From Kalymmatonema hyalinum WJT4-NPBG1 (GTDB lineage Bacteria > Cyanobacteriota > Cyanobacteriia > Cyanobacteriales > Nostocaceae): a stretch of DNA of 61,588 nucleotides. Positions 1 through 7,305 of this stretch are shown piece after piece. Under the pieces are notes generated by a model, which was not told where the DNA came from, did not search any database, and was given only the letters and a program-made list of their open reading frames with translations. How positions within the stretch are numbered: position 1 is the stretch's first letter; each line of letters begins with the position of its first letter. The translations under genes and the position numbers were made by a program. The stretch spans positions 1 through 61,588 of the forward strand of contig JAHHIB010000049.1 of NCBI GenBank assembly GCA_019359075.1, written 5' to 3'.

Positions 1-181
1 CGCTGCCTTTATCCCCCTACTTAGTATATCTGTACCACTATTTCACATCTCTACTTACCACTTTGTCAATATTTAGATGCGTTTGCCCTGACGATCGCTT
101 GACTTTCAAGACAGTCGCTACAATACTTAACTTTGTTCAAAAATCAAATAGTAATCCTATATCACTCCTGCGAATGCTACT

Positions 182-760
182 ATGAATCCCCTAACCCTTG
201 ACCTTCGCCCTGTCATTCGCCTCACTCACGAACAATTCGAGCAAATTGCTCTTGCTAACCCCGACTTACGGATAGAACTTAGTGCTGATGGAGAATTATC
301 TATTATGCCTCCGACTGGCGGAAATACGGGCAGACGCAATGCTGATCTTACAACTGACCTCAATTTGTGGAACCGTCAAACTCGTTTAGGCGTTGTCTTT
401 GATTCCTCTACCATTTTTCGCTTACCCAACGGTGCAGAACGTTCCCCTGATGCAGCATGGATTATCCTAGAACGCTGGAATGCTCTCACCCAAAAAGAAC
501 AAGATTCTTTTCCGCCGCTTTGTCCTGATTTTGTCATTGAATTGCGCTCCAAAACTGATTCGCTTAAACCCTTACAAGCAAAAATGCAGGAATACCAGGA
601 CAACGGCTGCCGTTTGGGTTGGCTGATGAACTACCAGGATCGGCAAGTCGAAATTTATCGTCCTCAACGCGAAAAGGAAGTCCTGCGATCGCCTCAAACC
701 CTGTCGGGTGAAGAAGTTTTACCGGGGTTTGTTTTAGATTTACAAATGATTTGGGAATGA
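182..760 (+). CDS. Uma2 family (DUF820) putative endonuclease
   Basis: A 192-residue protein of the Uma2/DUF820 family, which has a PD-(D/E)XK nuclease-like fold and is greatly expanded in cyanobacteria. No substrate is established. Visible family signatures are the GELSIMPPTGG segment near residue 37, the RSPDAAW motif around residue 86, and PDFVIELRSKTD (about 113-124), which supplies the acidic residues and the lysine of the expected active site. The family-typical C-terminus on LDLQMIW is present, so the copy looks intact. Its closest relative in the window is the truncated copy at 61093-61572, which shares the PPTGGNTG and LPNGAERSPDAAW blocks. It stands alone. Nuclease activity is inferred from the fold only. 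Confidence 0.85.
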   Translation: MNPLTLDLRPVIRLTHEQFEQIALANPDLRIELSADGELSIMPPTGGNTGRRNADLTTDLNLWNRQTRLGVVFDSSTIFRLPNGAERSPDAAWIILERWNALTQKEQDSFPPLCPDFVIELRSKTDSLKPLQAKMQEYQDNGCRLGWLMNYQDRQVEIYRPQREKEVLRSPQTLSGEEVLPGFVLDLQMIWE

Positions 761-929
761 ACTCGTTACAGTGAAACAATGATACACGTTTGATGAGTTC
801 TGTCAATGCGCAAGTCCTAAAATATTCAATTATTATTAAGTCATATTATTAAGGAAAGTTGCAAAAGTCGTGACTTGAACGGCTGAGCCAATTTGCCTAC
901 TTTCTCCACAAAAAGTAAAGGAATTAGTC

Positions 930-1301
930 ATGACAGAGGCAAGAAACATAGTCGGCGGAAACCTAGAAATGTGCTGCTCTTCTCCCATAACTGGATATTA
1001 CCGCGATGGGTTTTGTAATACAGGAGGTATGGATTTTGGGATGCACGTTGTTTGCTCGCAGATGACAGCAGAATTTCTGGAGTTCACCAAATCGCAAGGA
1101 AATGACCTTAGCACCCCTATGCCAGAACATCAATTTCCTGGTTTGAAAGAAGGCGATCGCTGGTGTTTATGTGCTGCTCGCTGGCAAGAAGCTCTTGAGG
1201 CTGGCGTTGCTCCCCCCGTCGTCCTGACAGCAACCCATCCTAGAGCTTTGGAAGTGGTTTCCTTCGATGATTTGAAGAAACACGCCTTAACTTCTTCGTA
1301 A
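930..1301 (+). CDS. DUF2237 family protein
   Basis: A 123-residue soluble protein that I recognise as DUF2237. The signatures are the N-terminal NIVGGNLEMCCSSPITGYYRDGFC stretch (about residues 6-28), with a CC pair and a further Cys, the TGGMDFGMHVVC segment, and the C-terminal GDRWCLCAARWQEAL followed by APPVVLTATHPRAL. Conserved cysteines suggest metal or redox chemistry, but no function is established. The start ATG follows AAAGGAATTAGTC, an acceptable ribosome-binding site. No signal peptide or membrane segment. Not obviously in an operon. Confidence 0.85.
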   Translation: MTEARNIVGGNLEMCCSSPITGYYRDGFCNTGGMDFGMHVVCSQMTAEFLEFTKSQGNDLSTPMPEHQFPGLKEGDRWCLCAARWQEALEAGVAPPVVLTATHPRALEVVSFDDLKKHALTSS

Positions 1302-1439
1302 ATAAAATCTAAAAATTTGTTTGACTTAGTAGCAGCCCATACCAGCCGATACAGTGTCTGTAACTTAAGAGCGATTTTCACAAGTTCAATTAGAGTCATA
1401 ATCGAGCAGGACTTGGAGTGGGTGCAACAAAGTTAAGCA

Positions 1440-1769
1440 ATGGTTACACTCGTTGTCGTTATCAATATACTGATCTCGCTGGTTCTTCTGTACGTAGCTT
1501 CGCGAGTGCGCAAACTTAAGCAACGGCTGGCAAGGCTAGCTAATATTTTTATTGCTGCTGAACGTAGTAGTCATAGGGTATTATATGGCGCACCCGCAGC
1601 TATCTCTATAAGTCAGCGAAATGTTCATAATCTACGGCAGACACACCAATCACCACAGTTACAAATCCAACGAGTACGGCAGATTTTCAGCCTCCTTGCT
1701 CTTGGACAACAAGTCTGGCGTCGTAATTTTCTGAGGCTAGGCTCAAAACCTCTGAAAAAGAGGAAGTAA
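1440..1769 (+). CDS. Small conserved cyanobacterial-type membrane-anchored protein
   Basis: A 109-residue protein with one hydrophobic N-terminal segment (about residues 3-19, rich in V, I and L) followed by a strongly basic tail (RKLKQRLARL near the membrane, KPLKKRK at the end). The layout suggests a single-pass membrane protein with a cytoplasmic basic domain of coiled-coil or amphipathic character. No named domain recognised and no function claimed. The two genes downstream (YtxH and DUF948-like) are also small membrane-associated proteins on the same strand, which suggests a local theme but not proven co-transcription (220-base gap). Confidence 0.6.
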   Translation: MVTLVVVINILISLVLLYVASRVRKLKQRLARLANIFIAAERSSHRVLYGAPAAISISQRNVHNLRQTHQSPQLQIQRVRQIFSLLALGQQVWRRNFLRLGSKPLKKRK

Positions 1770-1988
1770 AGAGTATAAGAGGACACAGGAACAAGGCACA
1801 ATGTCTCAGATTATAGATTGGGTGAAGCAGTAGGTTTTAGAGTTTAGGTTACATGCTAGTACCCTGTTGCCTACGTCAACGCAACCTTTGTGACTCATTG
1901 ATTGTCTCTGTAAATAGGAAGATAAAATCTTTTGGATTTCGCTGCGGGGTGAAAACCTGCATAAAATGGGTGTAAGGAGGAACAAAAA

Positions 1989-2336
1989 ATGTCTAACAAC
2001 CGTTCTGGATTATTTGTTGGCGGTATGATGATAGGAGCTACCCTCGGTGCCTTAACCGGGTTGCTCATTGCTCCACGTACGGGACGCGAAACTCGTCAAC
2101 TCTTGAAAAAATCTGCCAGTGCCTTACCAGAATTGGCAGAAGATATATCAACGAGTGTGCAAATACAAGCAGATCGCCTTTCTGCAAACGCACGCTCTAA
2201 CTGGGATGAGACTTTGGACCGACTGCGGGAAGCGATCGCCGCTGGCGTAGATGCCAGTTTGCGAGAAACCCAAGTGGTGAAGCAGCAAAATGCTCAAGAA
2301 GAGTCTGATTCCCTTTCTCAACATCTAGATAGCTAG
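1989..2336 (+). CDS. YtxH domain-containing protein
   Basis: A 115-residue protein with the YtxH (gas-vesicle-protein-like) signature: a glycine-rich hydrophobic N-terminus (about residues 7-29, FVGGMMIGATLGALTGLLIAP) followed by RTGRETRQLLKKSA and an acidic amphipathic helical tail. Members are usually membrane-anchored, sometimes stress-related, with no defined enzyme activity. A strong ribosome-binding site (GTAAGGAGG) lies just before the ATG. The gene is 14 bases upstream of the DUF948-like gene at 2351, so the two are very probably co-transcribed. Confidence 0.8.
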   Translation: MSNNRSGLFVGGMMIGATLGALTGLLIAPRTGRETRQLLKKSASALPELAEDISTSVQIQADRLSANARSNWDETLDRLREAIAAGVDASLRETQVVKQQNAQEESDSLSQHLDS

Positions 2337-2350
2337 TAGAAGATATTAAA

Positions 2351-2929
2351 GTGATTGACCCCCTGTTTTGGCTGGGACTGTCTATACTCCTAGTTGCCGC
2401 CAGTCTCACTGCTGTTTTGGTGGCGGCGATACCAGCTTTGCAGGAATTAGCAAGAGCAGCCCGCAGTGCAGAAAAGTTATTTGACACTCTTTATAAAGAG
2501 TTACCACCCACTCTAGATGCCATCCGCATGACCAGTTTGGAAATCACTGACTTAACTGATGACGTCAGTGATGGGGTAAAAAGTGCTGGTCAAGTCGTCA
2601 AACAAGTGGATCAAAGCCTCGATAGTGCCAAAAAGCAAGCGCAAAACGTTCAAGTTGGCACGCGCAGTATCATGGTTGGTGTCAAAGCCGCGTGGAAATC
2701 CTTCACGGGCTCCAAATCTTCAAGGCGGACAAGTGACCGTCTGCCGCCATCTCAAAAACCAAAGCTAACATTACAAGAACGGCAAGCCTTAAGGCAAGAG
2801 AATCGCTTCACAAATACGCAAGGTTACAGCATCAACGATTACAACGATGCTGGTGATTGGGAAAGCACTTTTGAGCAAGAAGATTTACAGCGTCAGACAG
2901 AATCTGATAATTGGTCTGATAAAGAATAG
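2351..2929 (+). CDS. DUF948-like membrane-anchored protein
   Basis: A 192-residue protein starting at GTG. An N-terminal transmembrane helix (about residues 5-28) is followed by a long helical region with the ITDLTDDVSDGVKSAGQVVKQVDQSLD pattern typical of DUF948 (YoxC-like) proteins, then a polar basic and acidic tail. It resembles a membrane-tethered coiled coil; function unknown. It follows the YtxH gene after 14 bases, a pairing that fits a two-gene operon. A strong 17-bp stem-loop begins 12 bases after the stop and probably ends or protects the transcript. Confidence 0.7.
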   Translation: MIDPLFWLGLSILLVAASLTAVLVAAIPALQELARAARSAEKLFDTLYKELPPTLDAIRMTSLEITDLTDDVSDGVKSAGQVVKQVDQSLDSAKKQAQNVQVGTRSIMVGVKAAWKSFTGSKSSRRTSDRLPPSQKPKLTLQERQALRQENRFTNTQGYSINDYNDAGDWESTFEQEDLQRQTESDNWSDKE

Positions 2930-2940
2930 CCTGGCAAAGG

Positions 2941-2986
2941 TATATGAGAGTGGGGGCGCAGTGGTTTGTGCCCCCACTCTCATATA
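2941..2986. terminator. Strong 17-bp stem-loop after YtxH/DUF948 pair
   Basis: TATATGAGAGTGGGGGC (2941-2957) and GCCCCCACTCTCATATA (2970-2986) are perfect inverted complements around a 12-base loop. No T-tract follows, so it may act as a bidirectional transcript-end or RNA-stabilising hairpin rather than a classical intrinsic terminator. Confidence 0.6.
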
Positions 2987-3117
2987 ACTCACCTTGTAAG
3001 TTCTGGATCTAAAGCATTAGATTAGATTACAGTTAAAAAGTGTAAAGAAGTATCACTTTTCTCGTACTCTTTTAAAACAAGTGCACTTTTCGTGTTGAGA
3101 TTTGTATAAAAAAGCTC

Positions 3118-3930
3118 ATGCAGCATAGTTTTTGGCGACGAATTCTGGCTTTTGTGATGATATTTTTCCTAGCTGGGTCAATCTGGGTAACGCATTCTCC
3201 CAGCGCATACGCTTATGACAATCCTGAATTACTACCCGATACCCCAACCCCAGTTGTAGATTTAGCTAAATCTCTGACCAGCGTTCAAGAAGAAAAACTC
3301 GTTAAGGAACTAGAGCAATTTGAAACCGAAACCGGCTGGAAACTGCGAGTATTGACTCAATATGACCGTAGTCCAGGTCGGGCAGTCATCAAGTTTTGGG
3401 GTTTAGATGACAAAAGCGTTTTATTGGTTGCTGATTCTCGTGGCGGTAACATTCTCAGCTTTAGTGTCGGCGACGCGGTTTATGAACTCCTCTCACGTAC
3501 TTTCTGGATTGAATTGCAAACCCGCTTTGGCAATTTGTACTTTGTGCGAGAAGAAGGCGAAGACCAAGCCATTCTCCAAGCTATGGAAACAGTGAAAACT
3601 TGTTTGCGTCAGGGTGGTTGCGCTGTTGTTCCCGGGCTACCACGCGAGCAGTGGATTCTGACTCTGATTACTTCAGTTCTTGGTGGAATCATCTGTGGAT
3701 TAGCAGCTCAACCTCGTGAGGAGGGCCAAATTTTTGCTTGGCAATGGGCTTTAATCTTCTCTCCTTTATGGGGAATCTTATTTATTGCTTTCGGTCTTGG
3801 ACCAGTCGTCACACGAACAAACGACTGGCTCCCTATCACTCGCAATATTTCCGGTTTCCTCATAGGTGCTTTGGTTGCTTACCTTTCCCCTATTTTCAGT
3901 CGGTCTTCTCCTAGTGCTGAAGACCTTTAG
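3118..3930 (+). CDS. TPM domain protein, Psb32/TLP18.3-like photosystem II repair factor
   Basis: A 270-residue thylakoid or periplasmic-membrane protein. An N-terminal signal peptide (residues 1 to about 32, ending SAYAYD) is followed by a TPM domain (about 40-165) with the conserved opening VVDLAKSLT, the EKLVKELEQFETETGWKLRVLT helix-strand and the SVLLVADSRGGNILSF core. The C-terminal 90 residues contain three hydrophobic segments. This architecture matches cyanobacterial Psb32 and plant TLP18.3, which help protect and repair photosystem II; that role is transferred from the family, not shown here. Length is normal. The gene stands alone behind a strong hairpin. Confidence 0.8.
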   Translation: MQHSFWRRILAFVMIFFLAGSIWVTHSPSAYAYDNPELLPDTPTPVVDLAKSLTSVQEEKLVKELEQFETETGWKLRVLTQYDRSPGRAVIKFWGLDDKSVLLVADSRGGNILSFSVGDAVYELLSRTFWIELQTRFGNLYFVREEGEDQAILQAMETVKTCLRQGGCAVVPGLPREQWILTLITSVLGGIICGLAAQPREEGQIFAWQWALIFSPLWGILFIAFGLGPVVTRTNDWLPITRNISGFLIGALVAYLSPIFSRSSPSAEDL

Positions 3931-3951
3931 CAAAAGTCAATTTTTTGAAAA

Positions 3952-4107
3952 TGAAACCACAGATAAACAACGGACACTTGCTATCTCCTGCCCAGACGCT
4001 GCGCGAACAACGGGGGGAACCCCCAAGGGCGCAGTGTCCTCCAGATGCACACAGATAATTTATCTGTATTTATCTGCGTGCAATCCTTTGTCCATCTGCG
4101 GTTCCAA
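3952..4107. repeat. MITE-like extragenic repeat with imperfect terminal inverted repeats
   Basis: Starts with GAAACCACAGATAAACAACGGA and ends with the imperfect complement (TCCTTTGTCCATCTGCGGTTCC); about 16 of 22 positions pair. Internally it carries the GACGCTGCGCGAAC palindromic motif and GGGGGGAACCCCC. The same CCACAGAT...GACACAGAT word recurs at 9064-9095 and inside metH (36640-36675). Confidence 0.55.
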
Positions 4108-4124
4108 ATGCCCTTAAACAAGGG

Positions 4125-4300
4125 AGTGAGGGGAGTTGACACTCCCCTGGCTGTGTGAATTTCGCTTCGCTCATTCCCACTTAAAGCCAGGGGATTCTGT
4201 ACTCTACGTCAGAATTTGCCCTACCAGATTTTCACCAAGTAGCGTATTGATTCCAACTCCTACAGCGTTTGTTCGGGATTGCCCATCCCTACCTTTTGCA
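4125..4300 (-). ncRNA. Candidate omega RNA (reRNA) overlapping tnpB 3' end and right end
   Basis: TnpB nucleases use a guide RNA whose scaffold covers the 3' end of tnpB and the right end of the element. On the minus strand this stretch ends in a long bulged hairpin (4144-4193), whose outer CCCCTGGCT stem is continued by a GTGTGAAT/ATTCCCAC inner stem. Boundaries are inferred from the family; RNA was not observed. Confidence 0.4.
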
Positions 4301-5385
4301 AGATTCAGAATATTTATCGCTGCGTTCACATCCCTTTGTAACTCGCAACCACAAACACATTTATGTGTACGAGTTGAGAGGGATTTTTTCACGACTGTGC
4401 CACAATCCGAGCATTTTTGAGATGTCATTCTCGGATTAACAGCTACAACTGTAGTATCGAACTTACGAGCGAAATATTCCAACCAACGACGAAAAAGACT
4501 CCAAGCCGCATCATTGATAGACTTGGCTAAACAGTGATTTCTTACCATGTTCTTCACAGTTAAATCTTCGTAGGCGACTAAGGCGTTAACCTTGCACACG
4601 CAGCGTCCCAGCCTCTTGGAATGCTCATTACGTTGTCTACTTACTTTTAAATGCTTCCGAGCATATCTCTGTCGAGCTATTCGTCGTTGATTTTTGCCTT
4701 TTTCCTTCTTGTATATCTGACGTTGAGCGTGTTTGATGACTTTTTCGGCTTTTCTCAAAAACCTAGGATTCTCTTCATGATGTCCATTGGAATCAGAATA
4801 GAAAAACTCAAGCCCGACATCAAGCCCTAACTCGCCATTACCTGTTCTTTGTTCTGATTTAATATCAACATCGACCGCGAACTGACAATAGTAACCGTCA
4901 CCTTTACGAACTAATCTAACTCGCTTGATTAACTTAGTAGGATACGTCTGAATATCCCATTTTCCTAGTAGTCTGACTTCTCCAATACCTTTTTTATCGG
5001 TAAAGAAAATGCGTCGCTTCGTAGGATGTAATGACCAGCCGCTAGTCTTATATTCAACTGAACGATTATCTTTCTGGAAACGAGGAAAACCCTTCTTTCC
5101 AGATTTCTTAGTCTTGCAGTTGTCGTAAAACCTAGCAATAGATAACCAGGCTCTTTCTGTTGCAGCCTGACAAGCCATTGAATTTAATTCTTTAACAAAT
5201 CCAAATTCTTTACGCAATGCTGTTGAATAGTTATTTAGAGCAATCTTGTCTACTTTCTGTTCTCTTGGTGCATCCATCCAATATCTAATCGCCTTGTTTC
5301 GGATGAACTGAGTAGTTCTAATAGCCTCATCAATGGCGCGATATTGTTCTTGCTTACCTTTCACTTTGTATTCTAGTACCAGCAC
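4204..5385 (-). CDS. tnpB: RNA-guided endonuclease TnpB (OrfB family)
   Basis: A 393-residue TnpB of normal length. The RuvC catalytic triad appears intact: D189 in GLDVGL, E273 in AYEDLTV and D352 in QRDVNAAINIL. A zinc finger lies between the second and third acidic residues (C325, C328, then the C343/C345/C347 cluster). An arginine/lysine-rich region (about 205-265) fits RNA binding. The GTG start is preceded by an excellent ribosome-binding site, AAGGAGGTG, eight bases upstream (plus-strand 5393-5401). TnpB cleaves DNA guided by omega RNA and promotes retention of the element after excision. There is no tnpA partner. The divergent RHH gene 70 bases away may regulate it. Confidence 0.9.
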   Translation of the reverse strand: MLVLEYKVKGKQEQYRAIDEAIRTTQFIRNKAIRYWMDAPREQKVDKIALNNYSTALRKEFGFVKELNSMACQAATERAWLSIARFYDNCKTKKSGKKGFPRFQKDNRSVEYKTSGWSLHPTKRRIFFTDKKGIGEVRLLGKWDIQTYPTKLIKRVRLVRKGDGYYCQFAVDVDIKSEQRTGNGELGLDVGLEFFYSDSNGHHEENPRFLRKAEKVIKHAQRQIYKKEKGKNQRRIARQRYARKHLKVSRQRNEHSKRLGRCVCKVNALVAYEDLTVKNMVRNHCLAKSINDAAWSLFRRWLEYFARKFDTTVVAVNPRMTSQKCSDCGTVVKKSLSTRTHKCVCGCELQRDVNAAINILNLAKGRDGQSRTNAVGVGINTLLGENLVGQILT

Positions 5386-5457
5386 TGCGTTATCACCTCC
5401 TTGTTTTGTTTAATTGAATCTATGTTAATATTAATATGTTCGCGCTGTGTACAAGCA

Positions 5458-5613
5458 ATGGCAAAAAAAGATTTACATATTCGGATTACTGAACGCAGAA
5501 TCAATAAGCTACGTTTATTAGCAGTCGAAAAAGATAAAACAATTACTCAAATTATTGAAGACTTAATTGATACTTTACCCGAACCACAAAAAGAAAACAT
5601 CACGGCAGGGTAA
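5458..5613 (+). CDS. Small ribbon-helix-helix (CopG-like) protein, divergent from tnpB
   Basis: A 51-residue protein starting at the ATG that gives MAKKDLHIRITERRINKL; upstream in-frame codons give an unconvincing leader. The pattern is that of an RHH/CopG DNA-binding domain: a short beta strand (DLHIRIT) followed by two helices (RRINKLRLLAVEKDKT and ITQIIEDLIDTL). Such proteins dimerise and usually act as autorepressors or antitoxins. It sits inside the TnpB element, transcribed away from tnpB across a shared 70-base region, and ends just before the element's left-end hairpins. A role in controlling tnpB is inference. The codon count is small, but the RHH pattern is clear. Confidence 0.65.
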   Translation: MAKKDLHIRITERRINKLRLLAVEKDKTITQIIEDLIDTLPEPQKENITAG

Positions 5614-5620
5614 ACCCTGC
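5605..5620. terminator. Short GC hairpin at end of RHH gene
   Basis: GCAGGG-TAAA-CCCTGC, a 6-bp perfect stem overlapping the stop codon of the RHH gene. It could be a weak terminator or part of the left end of the element. Confidence 0.35.
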
Positions 5621-5627
5621 GTTGTGG

Positions 5628-5662
5628 CTTTCATCCCCGGACTGAAGTCACGGGGATGAAAG
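5628..5662. repeat. Left-end subterminal hairpin of the TnpB element
   Basis: CTTTCATCCCCG (5628-5639) and CGGGGATGAAAG (5651-5662) form a perfect 12-bp stem. The loop contains a nested GACT-GA-AGTC. This matches the hairpin ends that TnpA-type transposases recognise in IS200/IS605 elements. Confidence 0.7.
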
Positions 5663-5701
5663 CCTACCCCTTATAAGGGAGTAACATCCTCCTCATCCCT
5701 T

Positions 5702-6388
5702 CTAACTCTCCACTCTACGGCGACGGCGACGCGGTCTTTCATCTTCTTCATCGCGCCGCAGGCGGCTACTGACCCCAGTAAAGAAATCCCGTTGGATACA
5801 AGGATAATCACTTACCCATAAGTCTCGACTGGGAATATAAATATCGGAAATTTCATCAATACTGCTCAAATCTGGGCGATTCGACATAACCAATAATTCT
5901 GCCCTCTGACCGCGAGCAATGACTTTGTAGGCAACCCGCAGCGGCGCTTTATACTCAACAGTAAATCCTGTGTCATCGCCGACTTCCAAGTTAATCCGTT
6001 TTTCTCGGTTTTCGACAATCACCAAATCGCCTTTTTTATCGACAGTTTCCTGTTTACCAATCAACTCTTCTGAAATCCAGTAATCCAGCACTCGACCACG
6101 GAGAAAACCGCTGTACTTGTAACGGCGGCATTTTGCGTTCCGCATACTAGCCCAAAAGACTGGTCCCCATAGCCAGTAAAAAGCACCAATTAGCCCGATC
6201 AAAAATACGATACCAAAATCAAGCCCCAGAAAAACTTTGACAAGGAAAACAACAGCAACTATTACTACAGAAATGAGCAGCCGCTGCAAAAAGTCTGAGA
6301 AGTTTCCCCAGTAGTACTTGTACTGTAGACCAGTGGCAATGAGAGGAATGAGTTGTTCAAATTTCTGGCGAGTCAGTGGGACTATCAT
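5702..6388 (-). CDS. Conserved cyanobacterial-type membrane protein
   Basis: A 228-residue protein with two closely spaced hydrophobic segments (about residues 36-57 and 60-82), then a soluble domain of mixed beta character and a highly basic, acidic-interrupted C-terminus (RRDEEDERPRRRRRRVES). The soluble part contains a repeated strand pattern (GDLVIVENREKRINLEVGDDTGFTVEY). No named domain recognised and no function claimed. It lies 35 bases downstream of dapB on the same strand and could be co-transcribed with it. Confidence 0.6.
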   Translation of the reverse strand: MIVPLTRQKFEQLIPLIATGLQYKYYWGNFSDFLQRLLISVVIVAVVFLVKVFLGLDFGIVFLIGLIGAFYWLWGPVFWASMRNAKCRRYKYSGFLRGRVLDYWISEELIGKQETVDKKGDLVIVENREKRINLEVGDDTGFTVEYKAPLRVAYKVIARGQRAELLVMSNRPDLSSIDEISDIYIPSRDLWVSDYPCIQRDFFTGVSSRLRRDEEDERPRRRRRRVES

Positions 6389-6423
6389 GAGTGCTAAGTT
6401 CTAAGTGGTGAGTGCTAAGGATT

Positions 6424-7254
6424 TTAAAGAATTTTTTCTAATCCATATACTAACGACTTTAACTGGAGGACTTTACGAATTGCCAGTAGGACTCCTGGCA
6501 TATAGGCAGCGCGATCGCTTGTATCATGTCTGAGAGTATAAATTTGACCAGCTGCACCAAAAATCACTTCTTGATGAGCAATCAGTCCTGGTAAACGGAC
6601 GCTATGAATTCTAATCCCCTCCCCGGTTTGGCTACCCCGCGCACCTGGCAATTTCTCCGTTTCTTCCACAACAGGTTCGTTATATATTTTACCAAGCTCT
6701 GCCAGCATTTGAGCAGTTTGAATTGCTGTACCGCTGGGAGCATCAGCTTTTTGGTTGTGATGCAGTTCAATAATTTCAACGTGGTCAAAATATTGAGACG
6801 CAGCTACTGCCGCTTGTTGCAGCAGCACCACGCCAATACAAAAGTTGGGAATAATCAAACATCCAGTACTCGCCTTATCCGCAAATTCTGCTAAGTCTTG
6901 AATTTGTTCTTGACTTAACCCGGTGGTGCCAACAACTGGACGAAGACCATAGGCGATCGCACTACGAACATTGTCATACACCGAATTGGGATGAGTAAAA
7001 TCGACCATCACCCCTGGCTGTCTTCCTTGAGCTGCAAAAGCCAGCATCGGTTCCAATTGATTGGTAATTGGAATTTCCAAAGCTTCACCTAAACCCGCCA
7101 GTTCTCCTGCATCCTGCCCTTGAAGTTCGGGAGTTGTATCAATCGCACCCACAAGATTCATATCTGGTGCTTGCGCCACCGCTTTCACCACCTCACGACC
7201 CATTTTGCCCGCAGCACCGATGATCACAACTGGGATTGGACCTTGATTTGCCAT
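6424..7254 (-). CDS. dapB: 4-hydroxy-tetrahydrodipicolinate reductase
   Basis: Converts 4-hydroxy-tetrahydrodipicolinate to tetrahydrodipicolinate with NAD(P)H, in the lysine and meso-diaminopimelate branch that feeds peptidoglycan synthesis. The 276 residues contain the Rossmann glycine motif GAAGKMGR (about 13-20), VVGTTGLS, the PNFCIGV segment and the catalytic and substrate block [15 protein letters not shown] (His pair, Lys, SGT). The C-terminal [18 protein letters not shown] region is also typical. Full length. It lies about 50 bases downstream of nadE on the same strand, so it may be the last biosynthetic gene of that minus-strand run. Confidence 0.95.
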   Translation of the reverse strand: MANQGPIPVVIIGAAGKMGREVVKAVAQAPDMNLVGAIDTTPELQGQDAGELAGLGEALEIPITNQLEPMLAFAAQGRQPGVMVDFTHPNSVYDNVRSAIAYGLRPVVGTTGLSQEQIQDLAEFADKASTGCLIIPNFCIGVVLLQQAAVAASQYFDHVEIIELHHNQKADAPSGTAIQTAQMLAELGKIYNEPVVEETEKLPGARGSQTGEGIRIHSVRLPGLIAHQEVIFGAAGQIYTLRHDTSDRAAYMPGVLLAIRKVLQLKSLVYGLEKIL

Positions 7255-7305
7255 AAGAGAAATACTTTTTACATCAACAAAGGAATTGTAAATCCAGCAG
7301 GGGAG

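Larger units (their letters stand above)
4130..5665 (-). mobile_element. IS200/IS605-superfamily element, tnpB-only (IS1341-type) with accessory RHH gene
   Basis: A TnpB gene on the minus strand is bracketed by subterminal hairpins typical of this superfamily. At the tnpB-downstream (right) end, 4144-4152 pairs with 4185-4193 (CCCCTGGCT/AGCCAGGGG), with a smaller GGGGAGT-TGAC-ACTCCCC hairpin at 4130-4147. At the other (left) end a 12-bp perfect stem lies at 5628-5662. No TnpA transposase gene is present, so the copy would need help in trans. A divergent 51-residue RHH gene lies between the left end and tnpB. Exact cleavage sites are not determined. Confidence 0.75.
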
